A stretch of DNA of 64,000 nucleotides from Flavobacteriaceae bacterium (GTDB taxonomy: Bacteria; Bacteroidota; Bacteroidia; Flavobacteriales; Flavobacteriaceae), in contig JABABD010000016.1 of assembly GCA_014238425.1 (NCBI GenBank), positions 310,001 to 374,000 on the forward strand, given 5' to 3'. Within the stretch, counting starts at the first letter, position 1. Each line of letters opens with the position of its first letter. The position numbers and the translations under genes are program-made. A model generated the notes under the pieces. It was not told the DNA's origin, ran no database searches, and was given only the letters and a program-made list of their open reading frames with translations. Positions 1-8,966 of this stretch are shown piece after piece.

Positions 1-1026
1 TCCAAACCTAAAACAAAAACCAATAATAAGTACCTGAAATGGTTTTATAACATCCAACCATTGGTCACCTAGCAATACTCTTACTATTAATTCAGCATTG
101 AAAAGTAGGAGTAGAGATACTGGAAAAAGTACAATAAGGCAAAATGAAATACTGAATACGTAAAAAGATGTCAATTTTGGTGTATCGTCCTGTTTATCAG
201 ATAATATGGGGAATAACACTTTGTCATAAATTTTCCCGAAAAAGCTTGCGGGTAAAGCAAGAAATTGGAAAGCTCGAGAATAGATTCCTAAGCTTGAGGC
301 GCCAAGGATTTTTCCAACAATTATGTTATCTGAATTCTCTGCGAAAAAATTAAAACTCGTATCTAATGTATAGCCAGAACCAAAAACAAGCAAATCTTTA
401 TAAACCGATTTGTCACCAATAATGGAGAAACTAGGTCTCTTATAGTAGAATAAAATAATAGTTTCTACTATTAATATGGCTAACTGGCCATATATTAAAG
501 ACCATAAACCGTAGCCAAGTAAAGCTAGGGTGATAGACGTGAGCCCGTAGCCTAATAGATACGAAAGGGTATTAGCTTTTACTAAAGCAGGAAATCTTAG
601 TTCTCTTTGTAAAAGAGAAGAAGAAATACCATTAAAACTTTTTAAAGGAAAGAAAAATGAAAAAAAACGAATAGGTCCTTCTAGATTTTCTAAATTAAAA
701 AACGTGCCAATATAAGGCGCTAAAAAATAAAATAAAGCACCGATTAGTATACCAAGAATAATTGAGAGCGTATAACCAATAGAGATATGATTCTGCGTTA
801 TGGTTTTCATTTGAACTAATGCAGTGCCGACACCCATTTGAGTGAAAATATTTGAAAAATTAACAAACAAAAGAATGATACCAATAATGCCAAACTCTTC
901 TGGTGTTAGTAGTCTAGCTAGTATGCCGAGTATAAGAAGTTGAGAGAATATGTTAAAGGTATTCCCAAAGAACATCCAAATAAAACCTATGATACTGGAT
1001 TTGGTTTTCGATGAGTTTTCAGTCAT
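1..1026 (-). CDS. Wzx-type oligosaccharide flippase, 3' end beyond window
   Basis: The reverse strand is open from an ATG at 1026 to the window edge, giving 342 codons with no stop. The translation starts MTENSSKTKSSIIGFIWMFF and has repeated hydrophobic helices, early motifs ARLLTPEEFGIIG and MGVGTALVQ, and later DNIIVGKILGASSLGIYSRA. These are typical of the polysaccharide_synt/MOP flippase family, which moves lipid-linked sugar units across the inner membrane for O-antigen or exopolysaccharide assembly. About 100-150 C-terminal residues should lie outside the window. The substrate cannot be told. The neighbouring genes in the window are not glycosyltransferases, so any polysaccharide cluster would be to the left. 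Confidence 0.85.
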   Translation of the reverse strand, partial: MTENSSKTKSSIIGFIWMFFGNTFNIFSQLLILGILARLLTPEEFGIIGIILLFVNFSNIFTQMGVGTALVQMKTITQNHISIGYTLSIILGILIGALFYFLAPYIGTFFNLENLEGPIRFFSFFFPLKSFNGISSSLLQRELRFPALVKANTLSYLLGYGLTSITLALLGYGLWSLIYGQLAILIVETIILFYYKRPSFSIIGDKSVYKDLLVFGSGYTLDTSFNFFAENSDNIIVGKILGASSLGIYSRAFQFLALPASFFGKIYDKVLFPILSDKQDDTPKLTSFYVFSISFCLIVLFPVSLLLLFNAELIVRVLLGDQWLDVIKPFQVLIIGFCFRFG

Positions 1027-1535
1027 GTTTGGTTGAAATAGGATTTGGATAAACGACTAATAGCGAACGAATATAAGTCAATTTGGGGCAGAATTTCTAT
1101 AAAATAGCTGAATTGCAAATATCTAGGATTAATTTCATCTTCAAAAACCTAATGTCTGATGTATATGCCTGTTAATTAAGTATTTGTGAATAATTTTTTA
1201 AACGACATTTTGAACATGTTATTAACACTTCTATGTTGATATCTTTTGATGTGGTTTTAAGTCTAAAAAACACATTCATAACGTATATTAAACATCCAAA
1301 ATACATCTTTAGTTCGTATATGGGATATGACCTTAGTTAAATTGATTTAACCAAATAAAAACGATGAAAAGCATAATAAAACTATAAAAAGATTAATTTA
1401 AAGAAAATTCCTACTTTTTATTTTATGCATTTCATCGAAAAATTGGTTTTTATCGTTTTATTAAAAACATTTTTTTTTAGATTGGCCTTGATTAATAGCA
1501 AAATAGATAATTATAACCCAAAATTTACCCTAAAG
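1027..1535. other. AT-rich spacer between divergent genes
   Basis: This roughly 500-base stretch separates the divergent flippase and pectate lyase genes. It contains no convincing gene. The reading frame of the lyase is open back to an ATG at 1425, but the signal peptide argues for the start at 1536. An operator-like inverted repeat lies at 1333-1354. No perfect TAnnTTTG box was found; a near match (GATATTTG on the minus strand, near 1110-1118) could serve the flippase. Confidence 0.5.
1333..1354. promoter_or_regulatory. operator-like inverted repeat upstream of the pectate lyase
   Basis: The arms TTAGTTAAAT and ATTTAACCAA are separated by TG and match at 9 of 10 positions; the core GTTAAATTGATTTAAC is perfect. 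Its position upstream of a catabolic lyase gene suggests a repressor or activator site, but no regulator gene is adjacent. In an AT-rich spacer such a palindrome could also be chance. Confidence 0.3.
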
Positions 1536-4500
1536 ATGACAATCCCCAATTCGTCTTCTCGCTTATGCAAGAAGAAACATCTAACTAATTCGAAATTCTT
1601 ACTCTTTCTAGTATTATTAATACTAACTTCTTATAGTTATTCTCAACAATTAGCATTTCCAGAAGCCGAAGGGCACGGAAAATATGCTGTTGGAGGTAGA
1701 GGAGGAGATGTGTATAAAGTCACAAACCTAAATAATAATGGCCCCGGAAGTTTGCGTGAAGCCATAGATGCGTCTGGACCAAGAACCGTTATTTTTGAAG
1801 TAAGTGGTACTATTAATTTAGTAGGTAGTTTAAAAATTAATAATCCATATATAACCATTGCAGGACAAACAGCCCCTGGAGATGGTATTTGTTTAGCAAA
1901 TAGTGGGTTTACAATTGCTGCAAGTCATGTAATTATAAAACATTTGAGGTTTCGATTAGGAGACAATGGACATAGCATCAATGGAAATAATTACCCCGAT
2001 GCCGATACGATCACTATCAATCCTAATGGAGGAACTATATCAGATATAATAGTAGATCATTGTTCAGTGTCATGGAGTATTGATGAAGCTTTATCTATGT
2101 TTAATGATGGAGGTACAACAAGTAATGTTACATGGTCTAACTTAATTGTTTCTCATCCATTATCTGAATCACATCATAGTAAAGGAGAGCACTCTAAATC
2201 TGTGTTATTCAATTATAACTCTCGAAAGGTCAGCTTCATAAAGAACTACGTTACAGGTGGTAAAGAGCGACATGTAAGAATGAATGAGGGTGTAACAGCA
2301 GAGATTCATAACAATATATTTTATGGTTTTCATGATGCTAGTGCAATAAATGTTGGAGTTAAATTAGATGCTGAAAATAACGCTTGGTATGAAAGCGGTT
2401 ATGAATTAGCAGCCTATTCTAATGCCATCTTGAAGCAAATTGGAACAGGGTATACGACAGAAAGTTACAACTATACCGCTGCAGATAACAGATTGCATCA
2501 TTCAGGTAATGTTACGAATTCTACATATCCACCAAATCAATTAACGCCTGCAATAGCAAGTGGATGGACTAACAACAGTACAAGAGGGCTTGATTCTGGT
2601 TATAATACTTTATCAATTAATGCAGCAGAGGCGCATATTATAGAAAACGCAGGAGCCACTTTGCCAAGGCGAGATAGCTACGACACAAAATTGATTTCTG
2701 ATTATCAAAATAATGTCCCTGCATTTTTAATTGACACACAATTAGAAGTTGGCGGATATCCAGTTCTTAATAGTGAGGCGGCACCAACTGATACTGATAA
2801 TGATGGGATGCCAGATGCTTGGGAAACTGAACGAGGTTTAAACCCTAATAATCCTGACGATAGGAATGTGGTTAATACCAATGGGTATACTAATCTTGAG
2901 TTTTATATTAATAATATTGATGCAAGTACCGGAACCGCTGTAAGTGTTACTGGAGTTAGTGTATCGCCAGATACGGCTACCATTAATATTCCAGAAACGG
3001 TAACATTAACAAAGACAATAGAGCCTGCAGATGCTACTAACCAATCTGGAGTTTGGTCGTCAAGTAATACAAATATTGCAACTGTAAATGCAAACGGATT
3101 AGTTACACCTGTAAGCGCGGGTGAAGTAGTTATAACTTTTAATTCAAACGACGGAGGGTTTAGTGATTTTGGGACAATCACAGTTACGGACACCCCCATT
3201 AGCGTGGAATCTGTTTCTCTATCTCCTGAAACACTGGAATTAAATATAAACATAACCGAAACGTTATCAGCACTGATAGTGCCTTCTAATGCTACAGATC
3301 AAACTGGAGTTTGGACCTCTAGCGATACGAATATCGCTACAATAGACCAACAAGGATTGATACAGCCAGTTGCGGCTGGAGTGGTAACCATTTCTTTTAC
3401 AACAAACGATGGCGGTTTTGTCGCTTCATCTGTAGTTAATATAAATGACAATCTATTCGGTCAATACGAATTTTTTAATGCCGATACAGATAACTCTATT
3501 CAAATGGTGCAAGGCGGTGAGGTTTTGGATTTAAATGTAGTTGGTGATAATCTGAATTTTAGAGCGATTCCTTACGGAGGTGATGGTAATTTTTCTGTGG
3601 AAAGTATTGGTTTTGAATGGTCTGGAGTTGAAATTGGCTCTCATGCAGAAAGTAGTCCTTTATATGCAGGCCTAACTGGTCATTTTGGAAATGACTATAG
3701 TCCTTATGCAGTGCAAGAAGGCACCTATAATTTTACAATTAACTATTTTTCACAAAATCAACTAAACGGAGACTTGGTTGCAAGAGATACATTCTCTATA
3801 ACATTTGTAAGAGGGTCTGTCGTAAATGCTGGAAACGATGTTGCAATCTGTCAAGGTGATACGACATCTTTAACAGCCACAGGAGCTAATTCTTATCTTT
3901 GGAATACAGGAGAGACGACCGCTACAATTGCAGTAACTCCAGATACAACCACAACATATACGGTTACTGGATCTCATACAAACGGAAGTGCATCAACTAC
4001 TGATTCTGTAACTGTAACGGTTAATGAATTACCTACTGTTTCCGCTGGTCAAGACCAAACTATTTGTAGCGGTGAATCTGTGACTCTAACTGCAAACGCC
4101 TCTGTTGGTGATATAGTTTGGAGTAATGGATCTAGCGCAACAAGTATTACTGTAAGTCCATCCGAGACATTTACATATACGGTCACTGCCAATAATAACG
4201 GATGTATTACTACTGACGAAGTTACTGTCAACGTTAATGCAGCTCCAAATGCCAATGCTGGAAACGATGTAGATATAGTAAATGGAAACAGTGTGACGCT
4301 TACGGCTTCTGGAGGTGGTACATACCTTTGGAGTACAGGAGAAACAACACAAAATATAACTGTAAGTCCAACAGTTGATACGGTTTATACCGTGACTGTA
4401 ACCAATGGTAACGGATGTAGTGCCGACGATAATGTATTGGTGAATATAATAGAACCTATAGTAGCTAACGCAGGTGATGATGTTGCTATTTGCGAAGGTG

Positions 4501-5348
4501 AAAGTGTGACTTTAGCTGCTAATGGAGGTGATACTTATTTATGGAGTACTGGAGAAACTACACAAAGTATTACGGTAAGTCCAGAAAATACGACTGTTTA
4601 CTCTGTCGAGGTGTCTGATGCATATTCGTCAGATACAGATGATGTGACAGTAATTGTCAATCCTATTCCAGTTGTTAGTGCAGGAAATGATGTCACTATC
4701 AACCAAGGAGAAAGTGTAACCTTATATGCATCTGGAGGAAATACATACCTATGGTCTACAGGAGAAACAAATGCAAATATTTCTGTGAGTCCAACCGAAA
4801 CAACTACGTACTCAGTAACTACAACAATAAATGGTTGTTCTGATACCGATGAAGTTACCGTCACAGTTATTACTTTAGTTCAGGCGTCTGCTGGAGATGA
4901 TCAAACGATATGTAATGGCGTAGAGGCAATCTTAACAGCATCAGGAGGAGATACTTATGAGTGGAGTACAGGAGAAACAACTCAAAGTATAACAGTACAA
5001 CCAGGAAGCACAACCACATATTCTGTAACGGTTACGAACGCTTACGGAAGCGACACAGATGATGTTATTGTAAGTGTTGAACAATGTGGAGCTTTAGATT
5101 TTGAATACAAAGCCTTCCCAAATCCTACTAAAGGAAACTTGAACCTTAAAATATCTGGATTAGACAAGGATGCAATTATAAGAATAACGGATATTATGGG
5201 CAATACATTAAATACTATCCAGGTAGTTGCTAATGGTGGCCAAACGACGCGTCTTAGAGTAAATTTAAGAGGGAGGTCTCAAGGGTTTTATTTTGTCACT
5301 TTATATACTGATAATAGAACCGTTACCAGAAAAATAATACTCAACTAA
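1536..5348 (+). CDS. secreted multidomain pectate lyase (PL1-like) with T9SS sorting domain
   Basis: 1270 residues from the chosen start. Residues 1-36 form a signal peptide (basic stretch, then FLLFLVLLIL, cleavage near SYS-QQ); the longer form from 1425 would bury it, so 1536 is preferred. Residues about 38-410 are a right-handed beta-helix of the pectate lyase type (FPEAEGHGKYAVGGRGGDVY near the start, DHCSVSWSIDEALS in the middle). A calcium-binding-like loop DTDNDGMPDAWE follows, then two BIG2 Ig-like domains (about 468-638), a spacer domain, six 70-72 residue Ig/PKD-like repeats (about 762-1180) and a type A T9SS C-terminal domain (FPNPTKG, ending RKIILN). It should cleave pectin or a related polyuronate outside the cell. 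The exact substrate is inferred from fold only. Confidence 0.85.
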   Translation: MTIPNSSSRLCKKKHLTNSKFLLFLVLLILTSYSYSQQLAFPEAEGHGKYAVGGRGGDVYKVTNLNNNGPGSLREAIDASGPRTVIFEVSGTINLVGSLKINNPYITIAGQTAPGDGICLANSGFTIAASHVIIKHLRFRLGDNGHSINGNNYPDADTITINPNGGTISDIIVDHCSVSWSIDEALSMFNDGGTTSNVTWSNLIVSHPLSESHHSKGEHSKSVLFNYNSRKVSFIKNYVTGGKERHVRMNEGVTAEIHNNIFYGFHDASAINVGVKLDAENNAWYESGYELAAYSNAILKQIGTGYTTESYNYTAADNRLHHSGNVTNSTYPPNQLTPAIASGWTNNSTRGLDSGYNTLSINAAEAHIIENAGATLPRRDSYDTKLISDYQNNVPAFLIDTQLEVGGYPVLNSEAAPTDTDNDGMPDAWETERGLNPNNPDDRNVVNTNGYTNLEFYINNIDASTGTAVSVTGVSVSPDTATINIPETVTLTKTIEPADATNQSGVWSSSNTNIATVNANGLVTPVSAGEVVITFNSNDGGFSDFGTITVTDTPISVESVSLSPETLELNINITETLSALIVPSNATDQTGVWTSSDTNIATIDQQGLIQPVAAGVVTISFTTNDGGFVASSVVNINDNLFGQYEFFNADTDNSIQMVQGGEVLDLNVVGDNLNFRAIPYGGDGNFSVESIGFEWSGVEIGSHAESSPLYAGLTGHFGNDYSPYAVQEGTYNFTINYFSQNQLNGDLVARDTFSITFVRGSVVNAGNDVAICQGDTTSLTATGANSYLWNTGETTATIAVTPDTTTTYTVTGSHTNGSASTTDSVTVTVNELPTVSAGQDQTICSGESVTLTANASVGDIVWSNGSSATSITVSPSETFTYTVTANNNGCITTDEVTVNVNAAPNANAGNDVDIVNGNSVTLTASGGGTYLWSTGETTQNITVSPTVDTVYTVTVTNGNGCSADDNVLVNIIEPIVANAGDDVAICEGESVTLAANGGDTYLWSTGETTQSITVSPENTTVYSVEVSDAYSSDTDDVTVIVNPIPVVSAGNDVTINQGESVTLYASGGNTYLWSTGETNANISVSPTETTTYSVTTTINGCSDTDEVTVTVITLVQASAGDDQTICNGVEAILTASGGDTYEWSTGETTQSITVQPGSTTTYSVTVTNAYGSDTDDVIVSVEQCGALDFEYKAFPNPTKGNLNLKISGLDKDAIIRITDIMGNTLNTIQVVANGGQTTRLRVNLRGRSQGFYFVTLYTDNRTVTRKIILN
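3822..5087 (+). repeat. six tandem Ig/PKD-like coding repeats
   Basis: Repeat units start near 3822, 4038, 4251, 4464, 4674 and 4884, a period of 210-216 bases. Each encodes a unit starting with a variant of AGNDVAICQGESVTL and containing YLWSTGETTQSITVSP. They lie in frame inside the pectate lyase gene and probably form a stalk between the catalytic domain and the sorting domain. Confidence 0.85.
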
Positions 5349-5369
5349 AAATAGAAGAGATAGTATAAT

Positions 5370-5396
5370 AAAGGCTCAACATTAGTTGGGCCTTTA
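5370..5396. terminator. bidirectional hairpin terminator
   Basis: Arms AAAGGCTCAAC and GTTGGGCCTTT pair with one G-U over an ATTA loop, 22 bases after the lyase stop and just before the stop of the convergent gene. The A-run and T-run flanks suit termination from both sides. Confidence 0.75.
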
Positions 5397-5765
5397 TTAT
5401 TCTTCAGAAGTAACTGATTGAATGGTTGCTGTTTTATCGCAATTTTCTATGGTAAGATAAATAGGTTGTTCGTTATGCGTGCCTTCAACGAAATACACTT
5501 TACAAGAATCTAATGTCGTATCGCTTTTAGACATATTGACATCGGCATCATTAAGTATGTTCCTGATAGATATAGAATCCAAAGCATATATAGAGGATGT
5601 CACCTTTTCAGAATATACCATGCTTTTTGATTTGATGTTCTTGAGTATTCGGCAATCAATGCCATAACAAAATTCAGTGTTTTTCTTTTTAAGGAATATG
5701 GCTAATATAATAAGGCCAACCGAAAACCCTCCAAGGTAATAGCCAATACGTTTTAATAAGGTCAT
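5397..5765 (-). CDS. membrane-anchored DUF4258-like protein
   Basis: 122 residues. One N-terminal membrane helix (about 9-26, YYLGGFSVGLIILAIFL) is followed by a soluble part with CYGIDCRILKNI and VYFVEGTHNEQPIYLTIENC. I place it in the DUF4258 group on the basis of this layout and its position next to alanine dehydrogenase, where Flavobacteriaceae commonly carry such a gene. Its ATG begins immediately after the ald stop codon, so the two are almost certainly co-transcribed. The function is unknown. Confidence 0.65.
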   Translation of the reverse strand: MTLLKRIGYYLGGFSVGLIILAIFLKKKNTEFCYGIDCRILKNIKSKSMVYSEKVTSSIYALDSISIRNILNDADVNMSKSDTTLDSCKVYFVEGTHNEQPIYLTIENCDKTATIQSVTSEE

Positions 5766-6965
5766 TTAAAAAATCAATAGGTTAATATCACTGTACTTGA
5801 GATCAAACCAATCTGCAACAGATTTATTAGTAAGAATACCGTGGTAAAAATACAAACCATTTTTAAGACCACGATCAAATCTAAGGGAATGTTCTAGTCC
5901 ACCATCTTCGGCAATCTTAAGAAGGTAAGGCGTAAATATGTTGCTTATGGATACAGAGGCCGATCTAGCGTATCTGGCTGGAATATTTGGCACACAATAA
6001 TGTATCACACCGTGTTTAATAAAGGTTGGTGTTTTGTGTGTGGTAACCTCGCTAGTTTCAAAGCAACCGCCCATATCAATACTGACATCAATAATTACGG
6101 ACCCTTTTTTCATGCCTTCAACCATGGTTTCCGTTACTAGAATTGGGGATCTGTTTTTGCCTCTAACAGCACCAATAACCACATCGCAACGTTTTAGGGA
6201 TTTCATTAAATTTTTTGGCTGTAGCGTAGAGGTGTAAAGCGCACGACCAAGATTGGTCTGTACACAACGCAGTTTGGTGATCGAGTTATCAAATATTTTC
6301 ACATTAGCTCCTAAACCAATAGCACTTCTGGCGGCAAACTCACCAACTGTTCCGGCACCAAGTATTACGACTTCTGCAGGAGGCACACCACTAATATTAC
6401 CAAACATAAGGCCATTACCACCATTAACGTTTGAGAGTAGCTCAGAGGCAATTAAAATAGATGCGGTACCAGCAATCTCACTAAGCGCTCTTACAGCAGG
6501 GTACGCACCATCGTCATCTCTAATAAATTCAAACGCGAGAGCGGTCACACGTTTTGAAGCAAGTGTCTCAAAGTATTTTTTGTTTTGTGTTTTTAATTGC
6601 AAGGCAGAAATAATAATAGCCTGCGGGTTGATGAGTTTTATTTCATCTATTGAAGGCGGTTCTACTTTAAGGATCATGGGGCATGCAAACACTTTGGCAG
6701 TGTCTTTGGTAATTTCTGCACCAGCTTCGCTATAATCACGATCGCTAAATTTAGCGCCTTTACCAGCGCCAGACTCTAAAAGTACGCGGTGACCATTATT
6801 TATAAGGGCAGAAACGGCATCTGGTGTGAGGCAGACACGTTTTTCTTGAAACGACGTTTCTTTAGGAATCCCGATGTAGAGGTTGCCTTTTTGTTTAAGC
6901 ACTTCGAGCATCTCCTCTTGCGGAAGTAATTGTGCTTTTGTAAACGGCGTAAGTTGTTTACTCAT
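5766..6965 (-). CDS. ald: alanine dehydrogenase
   Basis: 399 residues. It catalyses reversible oxidative deamination of L-alanine to pyruvate with NAD. The N-terminal AlaDH/PNT domain shows IGIPKETSFQEKRVCLTPDA, and the Rossmann segment VVILGAGTVGEFAARSA lies near residue 205. The C-terminal part keeps HYCVPNIPARYARSAS, the conserved substrate-side segment. The first 25 residues extend beyond classical Ald, as is usual for Bacteroidota. It reads away from the accessory region and into the DUF4258 gene. In related genomes it normally neighbours tsaE; here about 6 kb separates them. Confidence 0.92.
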   Translation of the reverse strand: MSKQLTPFTKAQLLPQEEMLEVLKQKGNLYIGIPKETSFQEKRVCLTPDAVSALINNGHRVLLESGAGKGAKFSDRDYSEAGAEITKDTAKVFACPMILKVEPPSIDEIKLINPQAIIISALQLKTQNKKYFETLASKRVTALAFEFIRDDDGAYPAVRALSEIAGTASILIASELLSNVNGGNGLMFGNISGVPPAEVVILGAGTVGEFAARSAIGLGANVKIFDNSITKLRCVQTNLGRALYTSTLQPKNLMKSLKRCDVVIGAVRGKNRSPILVTETMVEGMKKGSVIIDVSIDMGGCFETSEVTTHKTPTFIKHGVIHYCVPNIPARYARSASVSISNIFTPYLLKIAEDGGLEHSLRFDRGLKNGLYFYHGILTNKSVADWFDLKYSDINLLIF

Positions 6966-7062
6966 TAGTTGAAATTAGTGATAGCAAATTACGAATAATT
7001 AGAAGGATATACCAAACATGTCAAAAAGATACTCTAAGGTAGAGAAAACTAAAATTTAGCGT

Positions 7063-7078
7063 AAATATTCTATATTTG
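7063..7078 (+). promoter_or_regulatory. promoter -7 box overlapped by a small palindrome, upstream of the WWR array
   Basis: TATATTTG at 7071-7078 is a perfect TAnnTTTG box 20 bases before the ATG at 7099. It overlaps AAATAT-TCT-ATATTT (7063-7077), a perfect 6-bp inverted repeat. The 13-mer AAATATTCTATAT in it recurs in the palindrome upstream of the regulator gene (10003-10015), suggesting a shared operator. Confidence 0.55.
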
Positions 7079-7098
7079 AATTGATTTTTAATACTGAC

Positions 7099-7722
7099 AT
7101 GAAACTTATATTGAACAAGAAGCGATTAAGGAATGATTATATCATAGCAATTATCATTCTTACAACCCCTTTTCTTTTTTACACCTACATGCTTTTCCCT
7201 GCACAAGAGCATATAAAGATTTTATGGTTGAAATATACATTTCCAGATACTTGGGATTTAGAATATGCTGTTTGGAATTTGTTTTCGCAACTGATTGTTT
7301 TAATTTTCTTTTCCTTATGGTTTGTTAGCTGTACTCATTGGTGGCGCTACGCGATTCTAATATCGGTATTTCTATCTGTTAGAAGGATATATGCTCTTTT
7401 CATAATACTTTATAATGATTTTCAAGCTTCTTTTAATGAGGTTCACGCTTTCTTTTTCGCCTGTCTTGTTTTAGTTTTCTTAATATATAAAGCCAATAAA
7501 CTGAATTACTACAGTAGTGATAAAAAATTGAAGGAAGATTTGTTTGATGATTTAGTTGAGTTGATAAATAACAATAATTTAAGTCACGAAGAATATGAAA
7601 ATGCGTTAAAGAAAACAGATACCTTATTTGAGAAAAAAGATGCGATGTCTTCGATGGAGTATATCAATAGTCTAATTGGGATCAAGAAGCAAATCGAACT
7701 AGAAAGAAAAACTAATGCTTAA
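7099..7722 (+). CDS. WWR-motif four-helix membrane protein, copy 1
   Basis: 207 residues from ATG 7099; the frame is open to a TTG at 7081, but the -7 box at 7071 would leave no room for that start. Four hydrophobic segments are visible: about 13-32 (IIAIIILTTPFLFYTYMLFP), 57-77, 83-104 and 116-134. The signature SLWFVSCTHWWRYAIL follows helix 2. The last 70 residues are charged and helical, ending SSMEYINSLIGIKKQIELE. It is the first of four tandem paralogues and overlaps the next by 8 bases, so they form one operon. I do not recognise the family; the function is unknown. Confidence 0.8.
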   Translation: MKLILNKKRLRNDYIIAIIILTTPFLFYTYMLFPAQEHIKILWLKYTFPDTWDLEYAVWNLFSQLIVLIFFSLWFVSCTHWWRYAILISVFLSVRRIYALFIILYNDFQASFNEVHAFFFACLVLVFLIYKANKLNYYSSDKKLKEDLFDDLVELINNNNLSHEEYENALKKTDTLFEKKDAMSSMEYINSLIGIKKQIELERKTNA

Positions 7723-8326
7723 GCACAAGATTATACAAAAGAAATACTTCTCTGATGTCATGATTTTTTTGATTGTTGCGTTATTGCCATTTAGTTATTA
7801 TTTATATAGGTTAGTACCTGAAGGACCAATTTGGGAAACCTCACTTTTTACGATTTATTCCTGGGCTTTTGAGGACGTATACTACATGTTCTTTGTTTTT
7901 GCTAGAAAAGTTTTATTGCTAGTAGGATGTTTAATCTGGTTCTTTACCTGCAGGCATTGGTGGCGTAATGTCCTGTTATTGCCAATAGTTATAACCCTTA
8001 TCCAGATATTCGTCTTGTTCGATGAAGACACATTGCAGCTTGACGAAGTTGATTATTGGTATGTGATACCATTAGGTATTGCCCTGATAGCTTCTATTCA
8101 TTGGTTTGGTAACAAGATCAACTATTATTCTAAAACGCAAGAACTCTTGATGGAACTAGATAAAGAAATAGAAATGGAGATAGCACAATTGAAGTTTGAT
8201 GAATCTGAAGCTTATGAAAAAGGCAAAAAAGATTTAGCACATTTAAAATCTGTGAAGAACAGAATGTCTCCAAAAGATTATGTTCTAGAACTCATTGAAA
8301 TTAAAAACCAATTGCAGAATGATTGA
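7715..8326 (+). CDS. WWR-motif four-helix membrane protein, copy 2
   Basis: 203 residues. It has the same plan as copy 1: helix 1 with LPFSYYLYRLVPEG, then a loop, helix 2 running into the signature IWFFTCRHWWRNVLLLP, two more helices, and a soluble tail rich in Glu and Lys that ends SPKDYVLELIEIKNQL. The tail end closely matches copy 1 (MEYINSLIGIKKQI), so helical tail and membrane part duplicated together. Its ATG overlaps the copy 1 stop, and its stop overlaps the copy 3 start. The conserved Trp pair and Arg at the cytoplasmic edge of helix 2 suggest an interface or lipid contact, but this is inference. Confidence 0.8.
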   Translation: MLKHKIIQKKYFSDVMIFLIVALLPFSYYLYRLVPEGPIWETSLFTIYSWAFEDVYYMFFVFARKVLLLVGCLIWFFTCRHWWRNVLLLPIVITLIQIFVLFDEDTLQLDEVDYWYVIPLGIALIASIHWFGNKINYYSKTQELLMELDKEIEMEIAQLKFDESEAYEKGKKDLAHLKSVKNRMSPKDYVLELIEIKNQLQND

Positions 8327-8966
8327 GCGACTAAGAGCTTTTATAAAAAGACGAGGCCAAAAACAATTTTTTAAAGAAGTTGCCATAGCATTGGTGTTGT
8401 TGTCGATGCCTTCGTGGTACCTGTTAAGACATAGTTTCCCTGATGGACTAGAAACTATAGAAGCATATGACTTGACACTTACTAGTTTAGGTTTCCCAGA
8501 TCTTCATATTATGATTTGGGTCAGTACTTTAAAATTAATTCCAATTTGCATATTGATAATTTGGATTTTCTCTTGCAGATATTGGTGGCGTTTTGCTTTA
8601 TTTATACCATTATTGTTTTCAATATTCCAGTTTATTCACATGTTGATTTCTGATCGTTATTTCGACAATAAAGAGATTTTGTATTCTCTATTAATGACTC
8701 TTCCTATGTTTGTGTTGCTAATATGGCTCTTCAGTAAAACAAGTGTTTACAATAAATATGACTATTTAGGAGAGGAAATTCAAAAAGAAATAAATATATC
8801 ATTATCCTTGTTGAAAATCAAAAACCAAGAATCCTTTGCTACATCTAGGAAGCACTTTGAAGATATAAAAGACCAAAAACTTTTCCTCACAAGTGAAGAG
8901 TATAATTATAAATTAATAGCATTGAGAAATAAGATTCTCATTCATTCTCATCTAAATAAGGAATAA
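8319..8966 (+). CDS. WWR-motif four-helix membrane protein, copy 3
   Basis: 215 residues from ATG 8319, which overlaps the copy 2 stop by 8 bases; an upstream in-frame TTG at 8295 is less likely. Helix 1 carries LLSMPSWYLLRHSFPDG, helix 2 runs into IWIFSCRYWWRFALFIPLL, and the C-terminal tail ends TSEEYNYKLIALRNKI, again the family tail motif. It has a longer basic N-terminus than the other copies (RLRAFIKRRGQK). The stop TAA shares one base with the copy 4 ATG (TAATG), so translation is probably coupled. Confidence 0.8.
   Translation: MIERLRAFIKRRGQKQFFKEVAIALVLLSMPSWYLLRHSFPDGLETIEAYDLTLTSLGFPDLHIMIWVSTLKLIPICILIIWIFSCRYWWRFALFIPLLFSIFQFIHMLISDRYFDNKEILYSLLMTLPMFVLLIWLFSKTSVYNKYDYLGEEIQKEINISLSLLKIKNQESFATSRKHFEDIKDQKLFLTSEEYNYKLIALRNKILIHSHLNKE

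Noticed and set aside
168-353. A 61-codon plus-strand frame at the left edge.
   Set aside because: It lies entirely inside the minus-strand flippase frame, which has clear family motifs.
2903-4864. Several long minus-strand frames opposite the pectate lyase.
   Set aside because: They are mirror frames of the Thr/Ser/Val-rich repeats and encode no recognisable protein.
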